A stretch of 64,000 nt of DNA from Ferdinandcohnia sp036962705. GTDB lineage: Bacteria; Bacillota; Bacilli; Bacillales; Bacillaceae_L. Each line of letters opens with the position of its first letter. Position 1 is the stretch's first letter. The stretch lies in the NCBI RefSeq assembly GCF_036962705.1, contig NZ_JBALOQ010000002.1, positions 1 to 64,000 of the forward strand, in the 5' to 3' direction. This document shows, piece by piece, positions 1 to 9,512 of the stretch. Made by a program: the position numbers and the translations under genes. The notes under the pieces were generated by a model that saw only the letters and a list, made by a program, of their open reading frames with translations, did not search any database and had not been told where the DNA came from.

Positions 1-168
1 CGGACAGAGGAACTGCAAAAATACGGATTAAGTCCAAATCCAGACGCCATTCAGACAGGAGGATCGAGAAAAGAAGCGGCGGAGTCAGAAAGCCAGCGCT
101 ATTCGGACAAGCGAAAAGAAAAAAGAATAGTAGAGTCAGAATGAAAGGGACGTTTGGACAGAGTTTGA
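1..168. repeat. Degenerate tandem repeat, about 52-bp period
   Basis: Three successive blocks begin with a variant of TCGGACA (about position 0/1, 51 and 103) and a fourth begins at 155. Blocks 51-102 and 103-154 are both exactly 52 bp and share GAGTCAGAA at the same internal offset; the first block carries a diverged version. An open frame crosses positions 1-144, but its composition (rich in Glu, Lys, Arg and Ser) follows from the repeat, so I do not call it a gene. Confidence 0.6.
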
Positions 169-208
169 TAAAAAGGGCAGAGGGTAGTCTAATATAAGTT
201 CTGCACAA

Positions 209-247
209 CAAAAAATAAAATACCCTATCTGAAGGCAGACGGGGTAT
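209..247 (-). terminator. Terminator of the NERD gene
   Basis: Read on the minus strand, ATACCC pairs with GGGTAT across a 16-nt loop and is followed by a T-rich run. It lies just past the stop of the minus-strand gene at 269. Confidence 0.7.
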
Positions 248-268
248 GAGAGTTTCATCTTTATTCTT

Positions 269-1183
269 TTAAGCTCTATTATAGTAAGTATTTCTTGTAC
301 TGCCGATAGAACTAAAGTTTTTCTTTAGGACTCTTGAATATGTACGCTTACATAAATCTAGTTTACACCATTCATATATCGCTTGAGTTGTAATTTTTTG
401 ATGGGGGAATAGCAAACTGAATTCCTTCACATTTCTTATGATGGCTTGGTCTATTTTTTCCTGTTCCCCACAGCTAGTACATAACAGAACATGGTGTTTA
501 ATGCTAACCCGAAAGGACTTACAGTTCTTGCAATATGACCCCTTCTTAATTTGATCATAAGTATAAGTTGGCAACAGTGCAAAAGGATTTTTTGGCTGAT
601 GTAATTCCATTAACTTTTGGGCAAGTTTCTTATGACCATCATTTAATTGAGATGAAACATTATTTAAATCGCTTAAAAAACGATTTATTTGAGTAGGTAA
701 AATGAATGGTTGATCAAGAGGAGCTTGGTATAAGGTGAATTCTGGATTAATAAAAATAATGGTGGCATCCACAAGGTAATTTAGATTGAGGTTTTGAAGC
801 AGCTGTCGAAATAAAGATGAGCATCTACTTAATTGAGTTAGGGGGTTTTTATATTCACGGCCAGTTGACACAGAATAAAGATTGTCTGAGTTAAGGTAAC
901 AGTCCCCATAATAATTTTTAATATCTATAAGGTGAATAACGCCCTGTGAGATAATCAATGTATCAATTTGGAAAAAGGAGTTGTTTACTTCAAGCAGTAG
1001 ATCATTAATAATATACCTTTCTTCCCCAAGATCCTGTATCTTGGAATCAAATTTCAACTCACCCTCATAGCCTCTTTCAAGGTTTTCGAAGTAAAACTTT
1101 TCTTTAGCTGTTAACTCTGATCTAATATTTAATGATCTTAGAGTTAGCAATTCATCTGATTCAGTGCGTTCTTTAAGAATCAA
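269..1183 (-). CDS. NERD-domain protein with C-terminal zinc ribbon
   Basis: The 304-residue protein has a nuclease-related NERD domain at about residues 35-150. Visible motifs are YEGELKFD, a QIDTLIIS strand and IDIKNYYGD, the pattern in which NERD proteins keep restriction-endonuclease-like acidic and Lys residues. A CxxC...CxxC pair (CKNC and CTSC, about residues 219-241) suggests a small zinc ribbon. Family knowledge suggests DNA or RNA processing, but the real substrate is unknown. The start is TTG, preceded by AAGGAAG at good spacing. It is transcribed alone and ends at its own terminator. No signal peptide or membrane segment is seen, so it should be cytoplasmic. Confidence 0.8.
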   Translation of the reverse strand: MILKERTESDELLTLRSLNIRSELTAKEKFYFENLERGYEGELKFDSKIQDLGEERYIINDLLLEVNNSFFQIDTLIISQGVIHLIDIKNYYGDCYLNSDNLYSVSTGREYKNPLTQLSRCSSLFRQLLQNLNLNYLVDATIIFINPEFTLYQAPLDQPFILPTQINRFLSDLNNVSSQLNDGHKKLAQKLMELHQPKNPFALLPTYTYDQIKKGSYCKNCKSFRVSIKHHVLLCTSCGEQEKIDQAIIRNVKEFSLLFPHQKITTQAIYEWCKLDLCKRTYSRVLKKNFSSIGSTRNTYYNRA

Positions 1184-1365
1184 ACTTCCACTTCCTTTCT
1201 GTATTTCTATCTTTATTTTAAAAGAAAACTGAGTGTGTAAATGTGGAAATTCTGTTAATTTTTTGTGTTCAATACTATAAGGAAAAATTATCCGTTTGCA
1301 TAATAAAGATTAAATTTTCTAATCATTCTTTTACTACTATACTTAGATACAAGGGGTGGTAGTAA

Positions 1366-2100
1366 ATGGAATATATTATTCTATTTTTCATTGGGATTTG
1401 TGCGACGACTTTAGGGACGCTTGCTGGTGGTGGAGGATTAATCAGTTTACCATCAATGTTGCTTTTAGGAGTACCGGTTCATTCAGTGATTGGAGCGAAT
1501 AAGGTTTCGAACACAATTAGTTCGTTCTCTAGCTTCTTTTACTTATTGCGAAAAAAGGAACTCTCTCTAAAAGAATCTATTTGAATTATACCTGTTAGCC
1601 TGGTCGGTGGGATTAGCGGAAGCTTTATTGCTTCGCGGATTTCAGCGGAAAATATGTATATTGTGGCGATTGTCTTGCTATTATTTGCTTTCATTGTTTC
1701 TTTTGTCGGAAAAGGGAATTTAACCGGGAACGAGCCTTTGAAGTTTAATAAAATCAGTGCACCGGGGCTATACAGTATTGGAATTTATGATGGGTTATTT
1801 GGTCCTGGTCAGGGGACGTTAATGCTTTATCATTATAATCACTTAAACATCGCATATATTCGTGCGGTTGGATTGGTAAGACTTGCTACGTTTTCAAGTT
1901 GTTTTGGGGCAGCGATGACCTACATTGCGACAGGTAAAATTATATGGCCTGTTACAATTGCGTTGTTATTAGGTTCTTTAACCGGGGCGCAAATAGGGGT
2001 GCGTATTGCTCAGAAGCTGAAACCGCAGTATATAAAGCCGATTTTGAGGATTGTAACTGTACTTCTTATTTTTCAAATCGTGAGTGAGAATGTACTTTAA
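1366..2100 (+). pseudogene. TSUP (TauE/SafE) family permease interrupted by an in-frame TGA
   Basis: Residues 1-72 and the frame continuing from 1585 form one reading frame of about 244 codons with a single TGA at 1582-1584. The first part has the glycine-rich opening TTLGTLAGGGGLIS typical of TSUP exporters. The second part holds the repeat motif YDGLFGPGQGT and several hydrophobic helices. There is no frameshift, and sequence on both sides remains coding in style, so this is a recent nonsense mutation or a sequencing error. The original codon is not certain (TGG, CGA or TTA are all one step away). TSUP proteins export sulfite, sulfoacetate or related anions; the substrate here is unknown. 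An AAGGGGTGG ribosome site precedes the ATG. Confidence 0.8.
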
Positions 2101-2137
2101 TGGATGCAGTTCTTAGCTTGAAGTTGCCACTAAGGGA

Positions 2138-2181
2138 CCTGACATCAACATAGTAAAGCAATTGCTAATGTCAGGTTTTTT
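2138..2181 (+). terminator. Terminator after the TSUP gene
   Basis: CCTGACAT (2138) pairs with ATGTCAGG (2168-2175), followed by six T. Confidence 0.8.
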
Positions 2182-2187
2182 ACATGA

Positions 2188-3417
2188 TTAATTTTCACGC
2201 TTCATTAGCTGTAAATCAATATATAGTTGACATCTTGTATTAAAATCGTCCAAATCGATTGCAGTTAAGTTGGTAATTTGCTTGATCCGATATTTTAATG
2301 TGTTGATATGAATGAAAAGTTGAATAGCTGTCGGCTTAAGCTTGCAGTTGTTTACTAAAAGCACTTCTAGTGTTTCTAGCAAATTCGTTTGGTTTTCAAG
2401 ATCGTTCTTTTGCAGGATTAGGATATCCTCATTTAGATAATTTGTCTCGCTTTGATGACGATAGATTGGTTCAAGGTAACGAAAGATGCCGAGTTTTTTA
2501 TATTCATAAGTAAATAGGTTAGGGGAGCCATTGAATTTTGCAGTGTTAATTACTTCCAGTGCTTCTCCATAGCTCTTACTAAGCTGCAGGCAGGATGAAT
2601 ATGCACTACCGATTCCAGGAAAAACATTTTTCGTTTTAAATTGGCTCAATACTTTGTGAGTTAGTTCATTGGCGCTTGCCGATAATTTCCTAGGATCTCG
2701 CGATGTGCTCCCGATAATGACAATAATTTTTAGTTGATCTGTTAAAACGTGGGTTGGTTGGTTCAGAGTATTGGCAAACAGCCGAACGGTTTGTGTAAGT
2801 TTGCTAAAAATAATCTCATCGTCTGGATCCACTGTAAAGACATTAATAATAAAAGCATCTGGAATCGTTATCTTAATATTCGCGGCTTCCCATTTTATTT
2901 GACTTTCCGATTGATAGGTTTGCTCGATTAATTTTTTATAAAATTGATCGATTTCTTCATCTGTACTAAGCTTTAACTGGTTCTCTTGATAAAGAAGTTC
3001 TCCAATATGAAAAGACACTTCATGCAAGAATGTTAGCTCTTGGTCTGTCAACAGTTCGTTTGGTTCTTGAACCCAAATATATCCGAAAATGATTTCCTTA
3101 TATTTTGCACTAACAACCACACGTGGATTAAGACCAATACTTTGTAATTGTTTTACACGGAACGGCTTAGGGATGCTTTTTAACTGTTCAACGATTCCTT
3201 CATCCATAAATTTTTCCAAAATACTAATTGGCCATCGCTTTGTTAAGATTGTTTCTTGATTCGTTTGATCAAACTGATCGATATAATACGAGCTGTATGC
3301 CAACAAGGAAAATTGATCATCCTCGATTACGATTGGTTTTTTAAAATAGGTACTAAGCATATCCGTAATTTCGTCTATGTCTGTCATTGTAAGTATTTTG
3401 TCCAATGGCTGACTCAT
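2188..3417 (-). CDS. putR: PucR-family regulator, PutR-like activator of proline use
   Basis: The 409-residue protein has a long N-terminal sensory part, then a central region with a weak GGDEF-like character, and ends in a PucR-type helix-turn-helix (about residues 350-400; core FIHINTLKYRI followed by LTAIDL). In Bacillus subtilis, PutR is a PucR-family activator encoded with putB, putC and putP and responds to proline. Here the gene is the last of the same minus-strand cluster (putB, putC, putP, putR), which is the main reason for the name. The ATG is preceded by GGAGGTG. A terminator separates it from putP, so it may have its own promoter in the 120-bp gap. Confidence 0.82.
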   Translation of the reverse strand: MSQPLDKILTMTDIDEITDMLSTYFKKPIVIEDDQFSLLAYSSYYIDQFDQTNQETILTKRWPISILEKFMDEGIVEQLKSIPKPFRVKQLQSIGLNPRVVVSAKYKEIIFGYIWVQEPNELLTDQELTFLHEVSFHIGELLYQENQLKLSTDEEIDQFYKKLIEQTYQSESQIKWEAANIKITIPDAFIINVFTVDPDDEIIFSKLTQTVRLFANTLNQPTHVLTDQLKIIVIIGSTSRDPRKLSASANELTHKVLSQFKTKNVFPGIGSAYSSCLQLSKSYGEALEVINTAKFNGSPNLFTYEYKKLGIFRYLEPIYRHQSETNYLNEDILILQKNDLENQTNLLETLEVLLVNNCKLKPTAIQLFIHINTLKYRIKQITNLTAIDLDDFNTRCQLYIDLQLMKREN

Positions 3418-3506
3418 ACAACACCTCCGATTCTTAATAATTGGATAATTTAGAAAAGGTAGTCAACCATTAGCATACCATATTTTCATTGAGACGGTTG
3501 AATAGA

Positions 3507-3538
3507 AAAAGAGCCCACTATATACCAGTGGGCTCTTC
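3507..3538 (-). terminator. Terminator after putP
   Basis: On the minus strand GAGCCCACT pairs with AGTGGGCTC and is followed by TTTTTCT. It separates putP from putR. Confidence 0.8.
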
Positions 3539-3540
3539 AA

Positions 3541-5022
3541 TCAACTTTCTTTTTTTAGAATTTCAAGTGCTTCTGTAAACTCTCTATCAATCTCGTCATT
3601 CTGTTGATAGGTCATGAGACTTACAAAGTATGTGACAATCCAACAGATAATGAAACCAGGAACAATTTCATAAAGTGTATCTGTTAATATTTTAACGTTA
3701 CCCCAAATCATGACGGTGATTGCACCTGCAACCATTCCCCATAGGGCGCCTTTCGATGTGATTTTCCGCCAGTATAAGGAAAGTAGGATAATTGGGCCGA
3801 ATGAAGCACCAAATCCTGCCCAAGCAAATGATACGATACTTAAAATAGACTCGTTATTAGGCCAAGCGAGTGCTATTGCAATAACGGATACGATAAGAAC
3901 GGCCATTCTACCTAAAAATACGTAATGTTTATCAGATGCGTTTGTCTTATAGACTGCTTTATACAAGTCTTCAATTAGTGCTGACGATGTGACAATCAGT
4001 TGCGAAGAAATCGTACTCATAACTGCAGCAAGTACTGCTGCAAGCATAATTCCTGCGATAAAGGGGTGAAAGATTATCTGACCGAGAACAATGAAAACTG
4101 TTTCAGCATCAGCAAGTGTAGCATTCGTTTGCTGATAATAAGCAACTCCAATTAGTGCCGTTGCAATAGCTCCAAAGAGGCTGAGAATCATCCAACCGAT
4201 TCCGATGCGACGAGCACTTTTAATTTCTTTAACAGAACTGATTGCCATGAAACGGACAATAATATGTGGTTGACCGAAATAGCCAAGCCCCCATGCTACC
4301 GCTGATAAAATTCCGAGGAAGGAAGCACCCGAAACGAAATTCAACAATTGCGGATTTACTTCAAGAATACTGGTTGCTGTTTCCGAGAGACCACCAGTAA
4401 GAAATACCCCGAAGATCGGTACGAGTAGGAGAGCGAAAAACATGATAAGCCCTTGGACAACATCTGTATAGCTAACCGCTAAAAACCCACCAAACAATGT
4501 ATAGAAAATAACAACACCTGCTACGATTAAAAGTCCAAGGTGATAGTCAAGTCCGAAAGAGCTTAGGAAAAACTTCCCGCCAGCAACCATTCCCGATGAT
4601 ACGTAGAAAGTAAAGAAGATAAGGATTATGATACCTGATGCAATACGTAGAATATGTGAATTATCTTTCAGACGATTTTCTAGGTAACTTGGAATCGTAA
4701 TGGAATCATTTGCTACTTGGGTATAGACACGAAGGCGCGGTGCAACAAGAACATAATTCAAATACGCACCTACTGACAGACCGATTGCTATCCAAGCTTC
4801 AACAAGACCACTTAAATAGATTGCTCCAGGAAGCCCCATGAGTAACTAGCCTGACATATCTGCAGCTCCGGCACTTAAAGCTGTAACTGCCGGACCTAGA
4901 GAACGCCCGCCAAGCATGTAGTCCGTCAAGTTGGATGTACGTTTAAATGAATACCAACCGATGAAAACCATTGCGGCCATGTAAATAATAATGGCTAATA
5001 ACTGATACATTTCACTAGTCAA
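3541..5022 (-). pseudogene. putP: Sodium/proline symporter PutP with an amber codon in the conserved DMSG-W motif
   Basis: The full frame encodes about 493 codons, the usual PutP/OpuE size of the sodium:solute symporter family, with a dozen or so membrane segments. A TAG at 4848-4846 falls directly after GAADMSG, where PutP and OpuE proteins have Trp (DMSGW), so the natural codon was almost certainly TGG. The rest (GLPGAIY, FTFYVSSGMVAGG, GYFGQPHIIVRF) is intact. The likely start is TTG at 5022, seven bases after AAAGGGG, giving MTSEMYQL; the ATG four codons later is too far from it. A shorter product could start at the ATG at 4839, but it would lack the first helix and a half. The enzymes putB and putC remain intact, so proline breakdown would depend on another importer. 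Confidence 0.85.
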
Positions 5023-5078
5023 AATAAAACCCCTTTCTAAACTAAATTATTTTAATGTTAATCGTATTTCTGTGTCAC

Positions 5079-5120
5079 GGGGACAGGTTCATCGTCCCAG
5101 TATGACAATGAACCTGTCCC
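5079..5120. repeat. GGGACAGGTTC hairpin (REP-like) between putC and putP
   Basis: GGGACAGGTTCAT (5080-5092) is a perfect inverted repeat of ATGAACCTGTCCC (5108-5120). It belongs to the dispersed GGAACC/CCGTCCC hairpin family seen at five other places in the window. No T-run follows on either strand, so it is not a classic terminator, though it could protect or attenuate the putC-putP transcript. Confidence 0.65.
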
Positions 5121-5131
5121 TGGATTCCCAC

Positions 5132-6673
5132 TCAAAACATTTCAGAAGTCGTTTTTGCTTGCATATGAAGCTGTAAGTAATCTGGTCCGCCTGCTTTTGA
5201 GTCAGTACCTGACATGTTAAAGCCCCCGAACGGCTGGTAACCTACAATTGCACCTGTGCAGCCACGGTTAAAGTAAAGGTTTCCGACATGGAAGTCTTCA
5301 CGGGCTTTTGCCATATTCGCACGATTTGTTGTTATAACTGCACCTGTTAGTCCGTATTCAGTATTATTGGCAATATCAAGTGCATGATCGAAATCCCTTG
5401 CTTTTGTGAATGCGACAATTGGACCAAATATTTCTTCTTGCATCAAGCGGGCGTCCGGATCAACATCCGCCACAATAGTAGGTTGAACGAAATAACCTAT
5501 AGAGCTGTCACCCTTTCCGCCTGTAAGGACGCGGCCCTCTTCTTTGCCGATTTCTACATAACTCATAATCTTATCAAATGCCGCTTGGTCGATTACTGGA
5601 CCCATGAAGTGATTTTCTGATGGGTTACCTACAGATAGTTCTTTTGTTAATTCTACTGTTCGTTGTAACACCTGATCATAGACATCTTCTACGATAACTG
5701 CACGTGAACATGCTGAACATTTTTGACCAGAGAACCCAAAAGCGGATTTAACGATTGATTGGGCCGCTAATTCAAGGTCTGCCTCTTTATCAACAACGAT
5801 TGTATCCTTTCCACCCATTTCAGCGATAACACGCTTCAACCAGATCTGACCGTCACCCGGCTTTGATGCACGTTCAAAAATTCGAAGACCGACATCACGA
5901 GAGCCTGTGAATGAGATAAAACGTGTTTTCGGATGGTCGACAAGATAATCTCCTACTTCCGCACCACTACCAGGTACAAAGTTTAAGACACCTGGTGGTA
6001 GACCAGCTTCTTCCATTACTTCTACGAATTTTGCAGCCACAATTGGTGTTGTAGAAGCTGGTTTCAATAAGACTGTGTTTCCTGTAACAATTGCAGCAAC
6101 AGTTGTACCAGCCATAATTGCAAATGGGAAGTTCCACGGGGAAATAATAACTCCCACACCTAATGGAATATAATCGTAGCGATTGTATTCACCTGGACGG
6201 CTTTCAACTGGAGCACCATCTTTGATATTTAACATTTGACGTGCATAGTACTCTAAAAAGTCAATTGCCTCTGCAGTATCCGCATCCGCTTCATTCCAAG
6301 GCTTGCCTGCTTCCTTTGTTAAAAGGGCAGAAAACTCATGTTTTCGGCGGCGAATGATAGCTGAAGCTTTAAATAACACGTCTGCCCGAGTTTCTGGTTT
6401 TACCTTTTTCCATGTTTCAAACGAAGCGACAGCAGCTTGCATTGCTTTTTCAGCTAGTTCCTTGTTTGCTTTTGAGACCTTTCCAATCACCTCTTGCTTG
6501 TCAGCGGGATTGGTAGAAATAATGTTATCAACAGTTGAGACTTTTTCAGTACCGATGACTAACGGGTAGTGTTGGCCTAAATAACTTTCAACAAATTGAA
6601 GTGCTTCTTCAAATGCCTGTTTATTTTCTTCTTTTGAGAAATCAGTAAATGGTTCATGTTTGTATGGAATCAT
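5132..6673 (-). CDS. putC: L-glutamate gamma-semialdehyde (P5C) dehydrogenase
   Basis: The 513-residue enzyme belongs to the aldehyde dehydrogenase superfamily, RocA/PutC group (usual length about 515). It oxidises glutamate semialdehyde, in equilibrium with pyrroline-5-carboxylate, to glutamate using NAD. Visible are the cofactor segment PWNFPFAIMAG, the glycine-rich SFTGSRDVG, the general base Glu in AEMGGKD and the catalytic Cys at about residue 319 in SGQKCSACSRA. It follows putB by 91 bp on the same strand, so the two proline-degrading enzymes are probably cotranscribed. RocA is nearly the same enzyme in arginine catabolism; the put neighbourhood favours PutC. Confidence 0.92.
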   Translation of the reverse strand: MIPYKHEPFTDFSKEENKQAFEEALQFVESYLGQHYPLVIGTEKVSTVDNIISTNPADKQEVIGKVSKANKELAEKAMQAAVASFETWKKVKPETRADVLFKASAIIRRRKHEFSALLTKEAGKPWNEADADTAEAIDFLEYYARQMLNIKDGAPVESRPGEYNRYDYIPLGVGVIISPWNFPFAIMAGTTVAAIVTGNTVLLKPASTTPIVAAKFVEVMEEAGLPPGVLNFVPGSGAEVGDYLVDHPKTRFISFTGSRDVGLRIFERASKPGDGQIWLKRVIAEMGGKDTIVVDKEADLELAAQSIVKSAFGFSGQKCSACSRAVIVEDVYDQVLQRTVELTKELSVGNPSENHFMGPVIDQAAFDKIMSYVEIGKEEGRVLTGGKGDSSIGYFVQPTIVADVDPDARLMQEEIFGPIVAFTKARDFDHALDIANNTEYGLTGAVITTNRANMAKAREDFHVGNLYFNRGCTGAIVGYQPFGGFNMSGTDSKAGGPDYLQLHMQAKTTSEMF

Positions 6674-6764
6674 TTTTCATTGCTCCTTTTTATGTGATGT
6701 ATTTTTATTTAAGAAAAATTAATTTCACCGGTGTTTTAAGAAAACAATAAAGCTAATCATTTTA

Positions 6765-7682
6765 TTATTTTTTAATCATCCCTTTAAAGGCAAAAGCAAT
6801 ATTGGCAGGTCGTTCGGCTAACCTTCTCATGAAGTAACCATACCAGTCCATGCCATATGGAACATACACTCGACATTTATAACCTTGTTGAACTAACTCT
6901 AACTGTGACTGGCTTCTCATACCATAAAGCATTTGAAATTCAAATTGGGTATTTGGAATATTATGCAATTTGGCCAGTTCCTTCGTATATTGGATGATGG
7001 CATCGTCGTGGGAAGCAATGGCTGTATAGTTACCATTTAGCAAGCTTTGCTTAATAAGCTTTTTGTAATTCTCATCAACATCCTTCTTTTCTGGAAAAGC
7101 AACTTCAGGTGACTCTTTATAAGCCCCTTTTACAAGGCGTAAAAACGGTTGAAAAGAGGTAAGGTCTTTTAAATCCTGTTCTGTTCGGTACAAGTAAGCT
7201 TGCAAAACAGTACTAACACAGCTGTACTTTTTACTAAAATGCCTAAATAGGTCAATCGTTGCTTGGCAGCGTGGCTCATCCTCCATATCAATCGTTACCA
7301 TGATTTGATGTTTTTCCGCTGTATCGAGAATTCTTGTCATGTTTTTAACAACGAGATCAGGGTCAATATCAAGGCCTAAAGAAGTCATCTTTAGGGACAC
7401 TTGTGAATCAAGATTTTCATTTCTAATCATTTCTATCGTCTGCATACATTCCACTGTTCGGTCATTGGCGACTTCAACTGAATCAACGAATTCTCCTAAA
7501 TGATCAACCGTAACGGATAAGCCCTGCTTATTTAGTTCTCGAATAAAACGAATCGAGCTTTGGAAATCCGTACCACCAATAATTTTCCCCGCAGCAAAAC
7601 TACTACCTCTTTTTTGTGCAAATTTGTTAAGTACGTTGCTTTTTGATAAAAAGAGGAAAAGGTCCCTTGTAATCGCTTCCAT
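6765..7682 (-). CDS. putB: Proline dehydrogenase
   Basis: The 305-residue FAD enzyme oxidises L-proline to pyrroline-5-carboxylate, the first step of proline catabolism, and passes electrons to the quinone pool. It has the short stand-alone form of Firmicutes. Conserved barrel elements are TVDHLGEFV, DMEDEPRC, RLVKGAYKE and FEFQMLYGMR, with the substrate-binding end YGMDWYGYFMRRLAERP. I place the start at the ATG at 7682 because it follows GGAGG by nine bases; 14 additional upstream codons in frame have no ribosome site. It is the first gene of the put cluster, and the region upstream of it should hold the PutR-activated promoter. Confidence 0.92.
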   Translation of the reverse strand: MEAITRDLFLFLSKSNVLNKFAQKRGSSFAAGKIIGGTDFQSSIRFIRELNKQGLSVTVDHLGEFVDSVEVANDRTVECMQTIEMIRNENLDSQVSLKMTSLGLDIDPDLVVKNMTRILDTAEKHQIMVTIDMEDEPRCQATIDLFRHFSKKYSCVSTVLQAYLYRTEQDLKDLTSFQPFLRLVKGAYKESPEVAFPEKKDVDENYKKLIKQSLLNGNYTAIASHDDAIIQYTKELAKLHNIPNTQFEFQMLYGMRSQSQLELVQQGYKCRVYVPYGMDWYGYFMRRLAERPANIAFAFKGMIKK

Positions 7683-7857
7683 TAATAAAAACCTCCAAGA
7701 ATTGTATATCTTTAAAATAATCATACAATTCTGTTAGTAACTCCACAATGTTCTTAGAAAACAAGAAATAGCTTGTCCTTTTGTTGGTTTTGGACAATGA
7801 GAGGGGGAAGATAAATTATTATTATGAAAAAAAATAAGTCAATCGATGTCAAATAAT

Positions 7858-7884
7858 AAAAGGACAGAAGAACCTGTCCTTTTT
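7858..7884. terminator. Bidirectional-looking terminator between putB promoter region and tetR
   Basis: AAAAGGACAG pairs with CTGTCCTTTT across six bases, with T-rich flanks on both strands. It ends the minus-strand TetR gene. Confidence 0.75.
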
Positions 7885-8485
7885 AATTGCCAGTATATTT
7901 AAATGAGTATATATGCGTTTTTGTTAACTCAATAACCTCCTCGATAAACTCCTCCTGAGACTCCTTGAAATTACTTGTGATCCAATTTTGGATAAGCCCG
8001 TAAAAGCCATAGGCTGTGTAGCGTTTAAAATAGTCCATGTTGACCGGAATATTATTGATCGTTTCAAAGATAAATTTTTCTTGATAAATTTTTAAGATGA
8101 TTTGAGGAAAACTTGTATGTAACCCTGGTAATGTGTCGTCAACTTTTATAAGTTCAAAAAAGTTACGGTGCTCATGAATATAAGACACAATATGAAAAGA
8201 TGGTTTACCTATTTTTGATGTAAAAACCTTTTGTCCTGGAGTATATGGTTTTCCAACAGAATTCCATAATCCTGTCATCATGGAGTCTAGCAAGTCCTCA
8301 GCTAAATCAATTTTATCTTGGTAGTGAACATAGAAGGTGCTACGATTATAGGAGGCCTTATTCACAATGTCCTTTACAGAAATGGAATGGTAGCCCTTTT
8401 CTTTGATAAGGTCGATTAGTGCAAGCTTTAAATGTTCTTTTGTTCGATTTTGACGTTTAGACAGGGTATCTAATTCATCATTCAT
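7883..8485 (-). CDS. TetR/AcrR-family regulator
   Basis: The 200-residue protein has an N-terminal TetR helix-turn-helix (about residues 13-60; core ISVKDIVNKASYNRSTFYVHY) and a C-terminal ligand domain of the DUF-type seen in Bacillus TetR proteins. It is divergently placed against an SDR oxidoreductase, and inverted repeats in the shared gap suggest it represses itself and perhaps the SDR gene. The ligand cannot be told from sequence. Confidence 0.85.
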   Translation of the reverse strand: MNDELDTLSKRQNRTKEHLKLALIDLIKEKGYHSISVKDIVNKASYNRSTFYVHYQDKIDLAEDLLDSMMTGLWNSVGKPYTPGQKVFTSKIGKPSFHIVSYIHEHRNFFELIKVDDTLPGLHTSFPQIILKIYQEKFIFETINNIPVNMDYFKRYTAYGFYGLIQNWITSNFKESQEEFIEEVIELTKTHIYSFKYTGN

Positions 8486-8503
8486 TAAAAAAACCTCCCT
8501 GAA

Positions 8504-8544
8504 AATAGACAGTTTTATTGGAAATGTCTATTAGTTAGACATTT
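8504..8544. promoter_or_regulatory. Palindromic operators in the tetR-SDR gap
   Basis: AAATGTCTA (8522-8530) and TAGACATTT (8536-8544) are perfect inverted repeats around five bases. AATAGACA (8504-8511) repeats the same half site and pairs with TGTCTATT (8525-8532). This TGTCTA-based pattern is typical of a TetR-family operator and lies just upstream of the tetR start. Confidence 0.65.
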
Positions 8545-8687
8545 TGAATTTCTTTGATGATTGTTAAGTGTAACCAAAGTAGTAGAATGAAATTGTGAAC
8601 AAATGGTGACAATGCCATTTGTAATAAATATTACCCTGCCATAGGGGAATGCTATATTTATATTATATCTTAAGGGGAGACTACATA

Positions 8688-9425
8688 ATGGGAAAATTAC
8701 AAGACAAAGTGGCTATCATAACTGGTGGGGCTTCAGGGATTGGAGCAGCAACAGCTCGTTTATTTGTTGAAGAAGGAGCAAAAGTTGTTCTTGTTGATTT
8801 AAATGAAGAAAAAGGAAAAGCTTTTGAAGCGGAATTGAAAGCGCTAAACGCGGAAGCTTTATTTGTAAAAGCAAACATTACAAGTGAAGAAGAAGTTGCA
8901 AATATTTATAAACAAACAATTGAAGCATTTGGTAAAGTGGATGTTGTATTCAACAACGCAGGAATCGGACGTGTTCAACCATCACATGAATTAGAATATT
9001 CAGAGTGGAGAAATACTGTAAATGTGGACTTAGACGGCGTTTTCTTAGTAGCACGTGAAGCTATCCGTGAATTCTTAAAAGCCGATGGAGGAGTAATCGT
9101 AAACACTGCATCAATGTACGGTTGGGTTGGATCTCCAGGTTCAGCAGCATATAACGCAGCAAAAGGTGGCGTAGTTAACCTAACTCGTTCACTTGCACTT
9201 GAATATGCTGAAAAAAATATTCGTGTAAATGCTTTATGCCCAGGTTTCATTGATACACCAATTATTCCTGAAGAAAGCAAACAGGTATTACGCACAATGA
9301 CACCAATGAAGCGCCTTGGACAAGCAGAAGAAATGGCGAAGGCTGTATTATTCCTTGCTAGTGATGATTCCACATTCATGACAGGAAACAGCTTAATTGT
9401 TGACGGTGGGTATACTGCTCAATAA
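8688..9425 (+). CDS. Short-chain dehydrogenase/reductase (FabG-like)
   Basis: The 245-residue classical SDR has the nucleotide-binding motif TGGASGIG near the N-terminus, NNAG at about residue 90, a catalytic Ser in NTASMYG and the YNAAK Tyr/Lys pair near residue 155, with the usual MTGNSLIVDGGY end. It reduces a ketone or oxidises an alcohol with NAD(P). Substrate is not predictable; FabG-type, glucose dehydrogenase and other alcohol dehydrogenases all share this form. The ATG at 8688 follows AAGGGGAG, so 13 upstream in-frame codons are not used. Its likely regulator is the divergent TetR protein. Confidence 0.88.
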   Translation: MGKLQDKVAIITGGASGIGAATARLFVEEGAKVVLVDLNEEKGKAFEAELKALNAEALFVKANITSEEEVANIYKQTIEAFGKVDVVFNNAGIGRVQPSHELEYSEWRNTVNVDLDGVFLVAREAIREFLKADGGVIVNTASMYGWVGSPGSAAYNAAKGGVVNLTRSLALEYAEKNIRVNALCPGFIDTPIIPEESKQVLRTMTPMKRLGQAEEMAKAVLFLASDDSTFMTGNSLIVDGGYTAQ

Positions 9426-9449
9426 TCGAAAAATAAATAGGTAAAAGAG

Positions 9450-9482
9450 AAGGGGCATCCGTCAAATGGATGCCCCTTTTTC
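9450..9482. terminator. Shared terminator between SDR and mscS
   Basis: AAGGGGCATCC pairs with GGATGCCCCTT, followed by T-runs in both directions; it serves the two convergent genes. Confidence 0.88.
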
Positions 9483-9512
9483 AATTTGGCCATTTTATCT
9501 GGGCTTTCGCTT

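Noticed and set aside
1582..1584. Recoded TGA (selenocysteine or readthrough)
   Set aside because: No selenocysteine hairpin or family precedent for TSUP; a simple nonsense change fits better.
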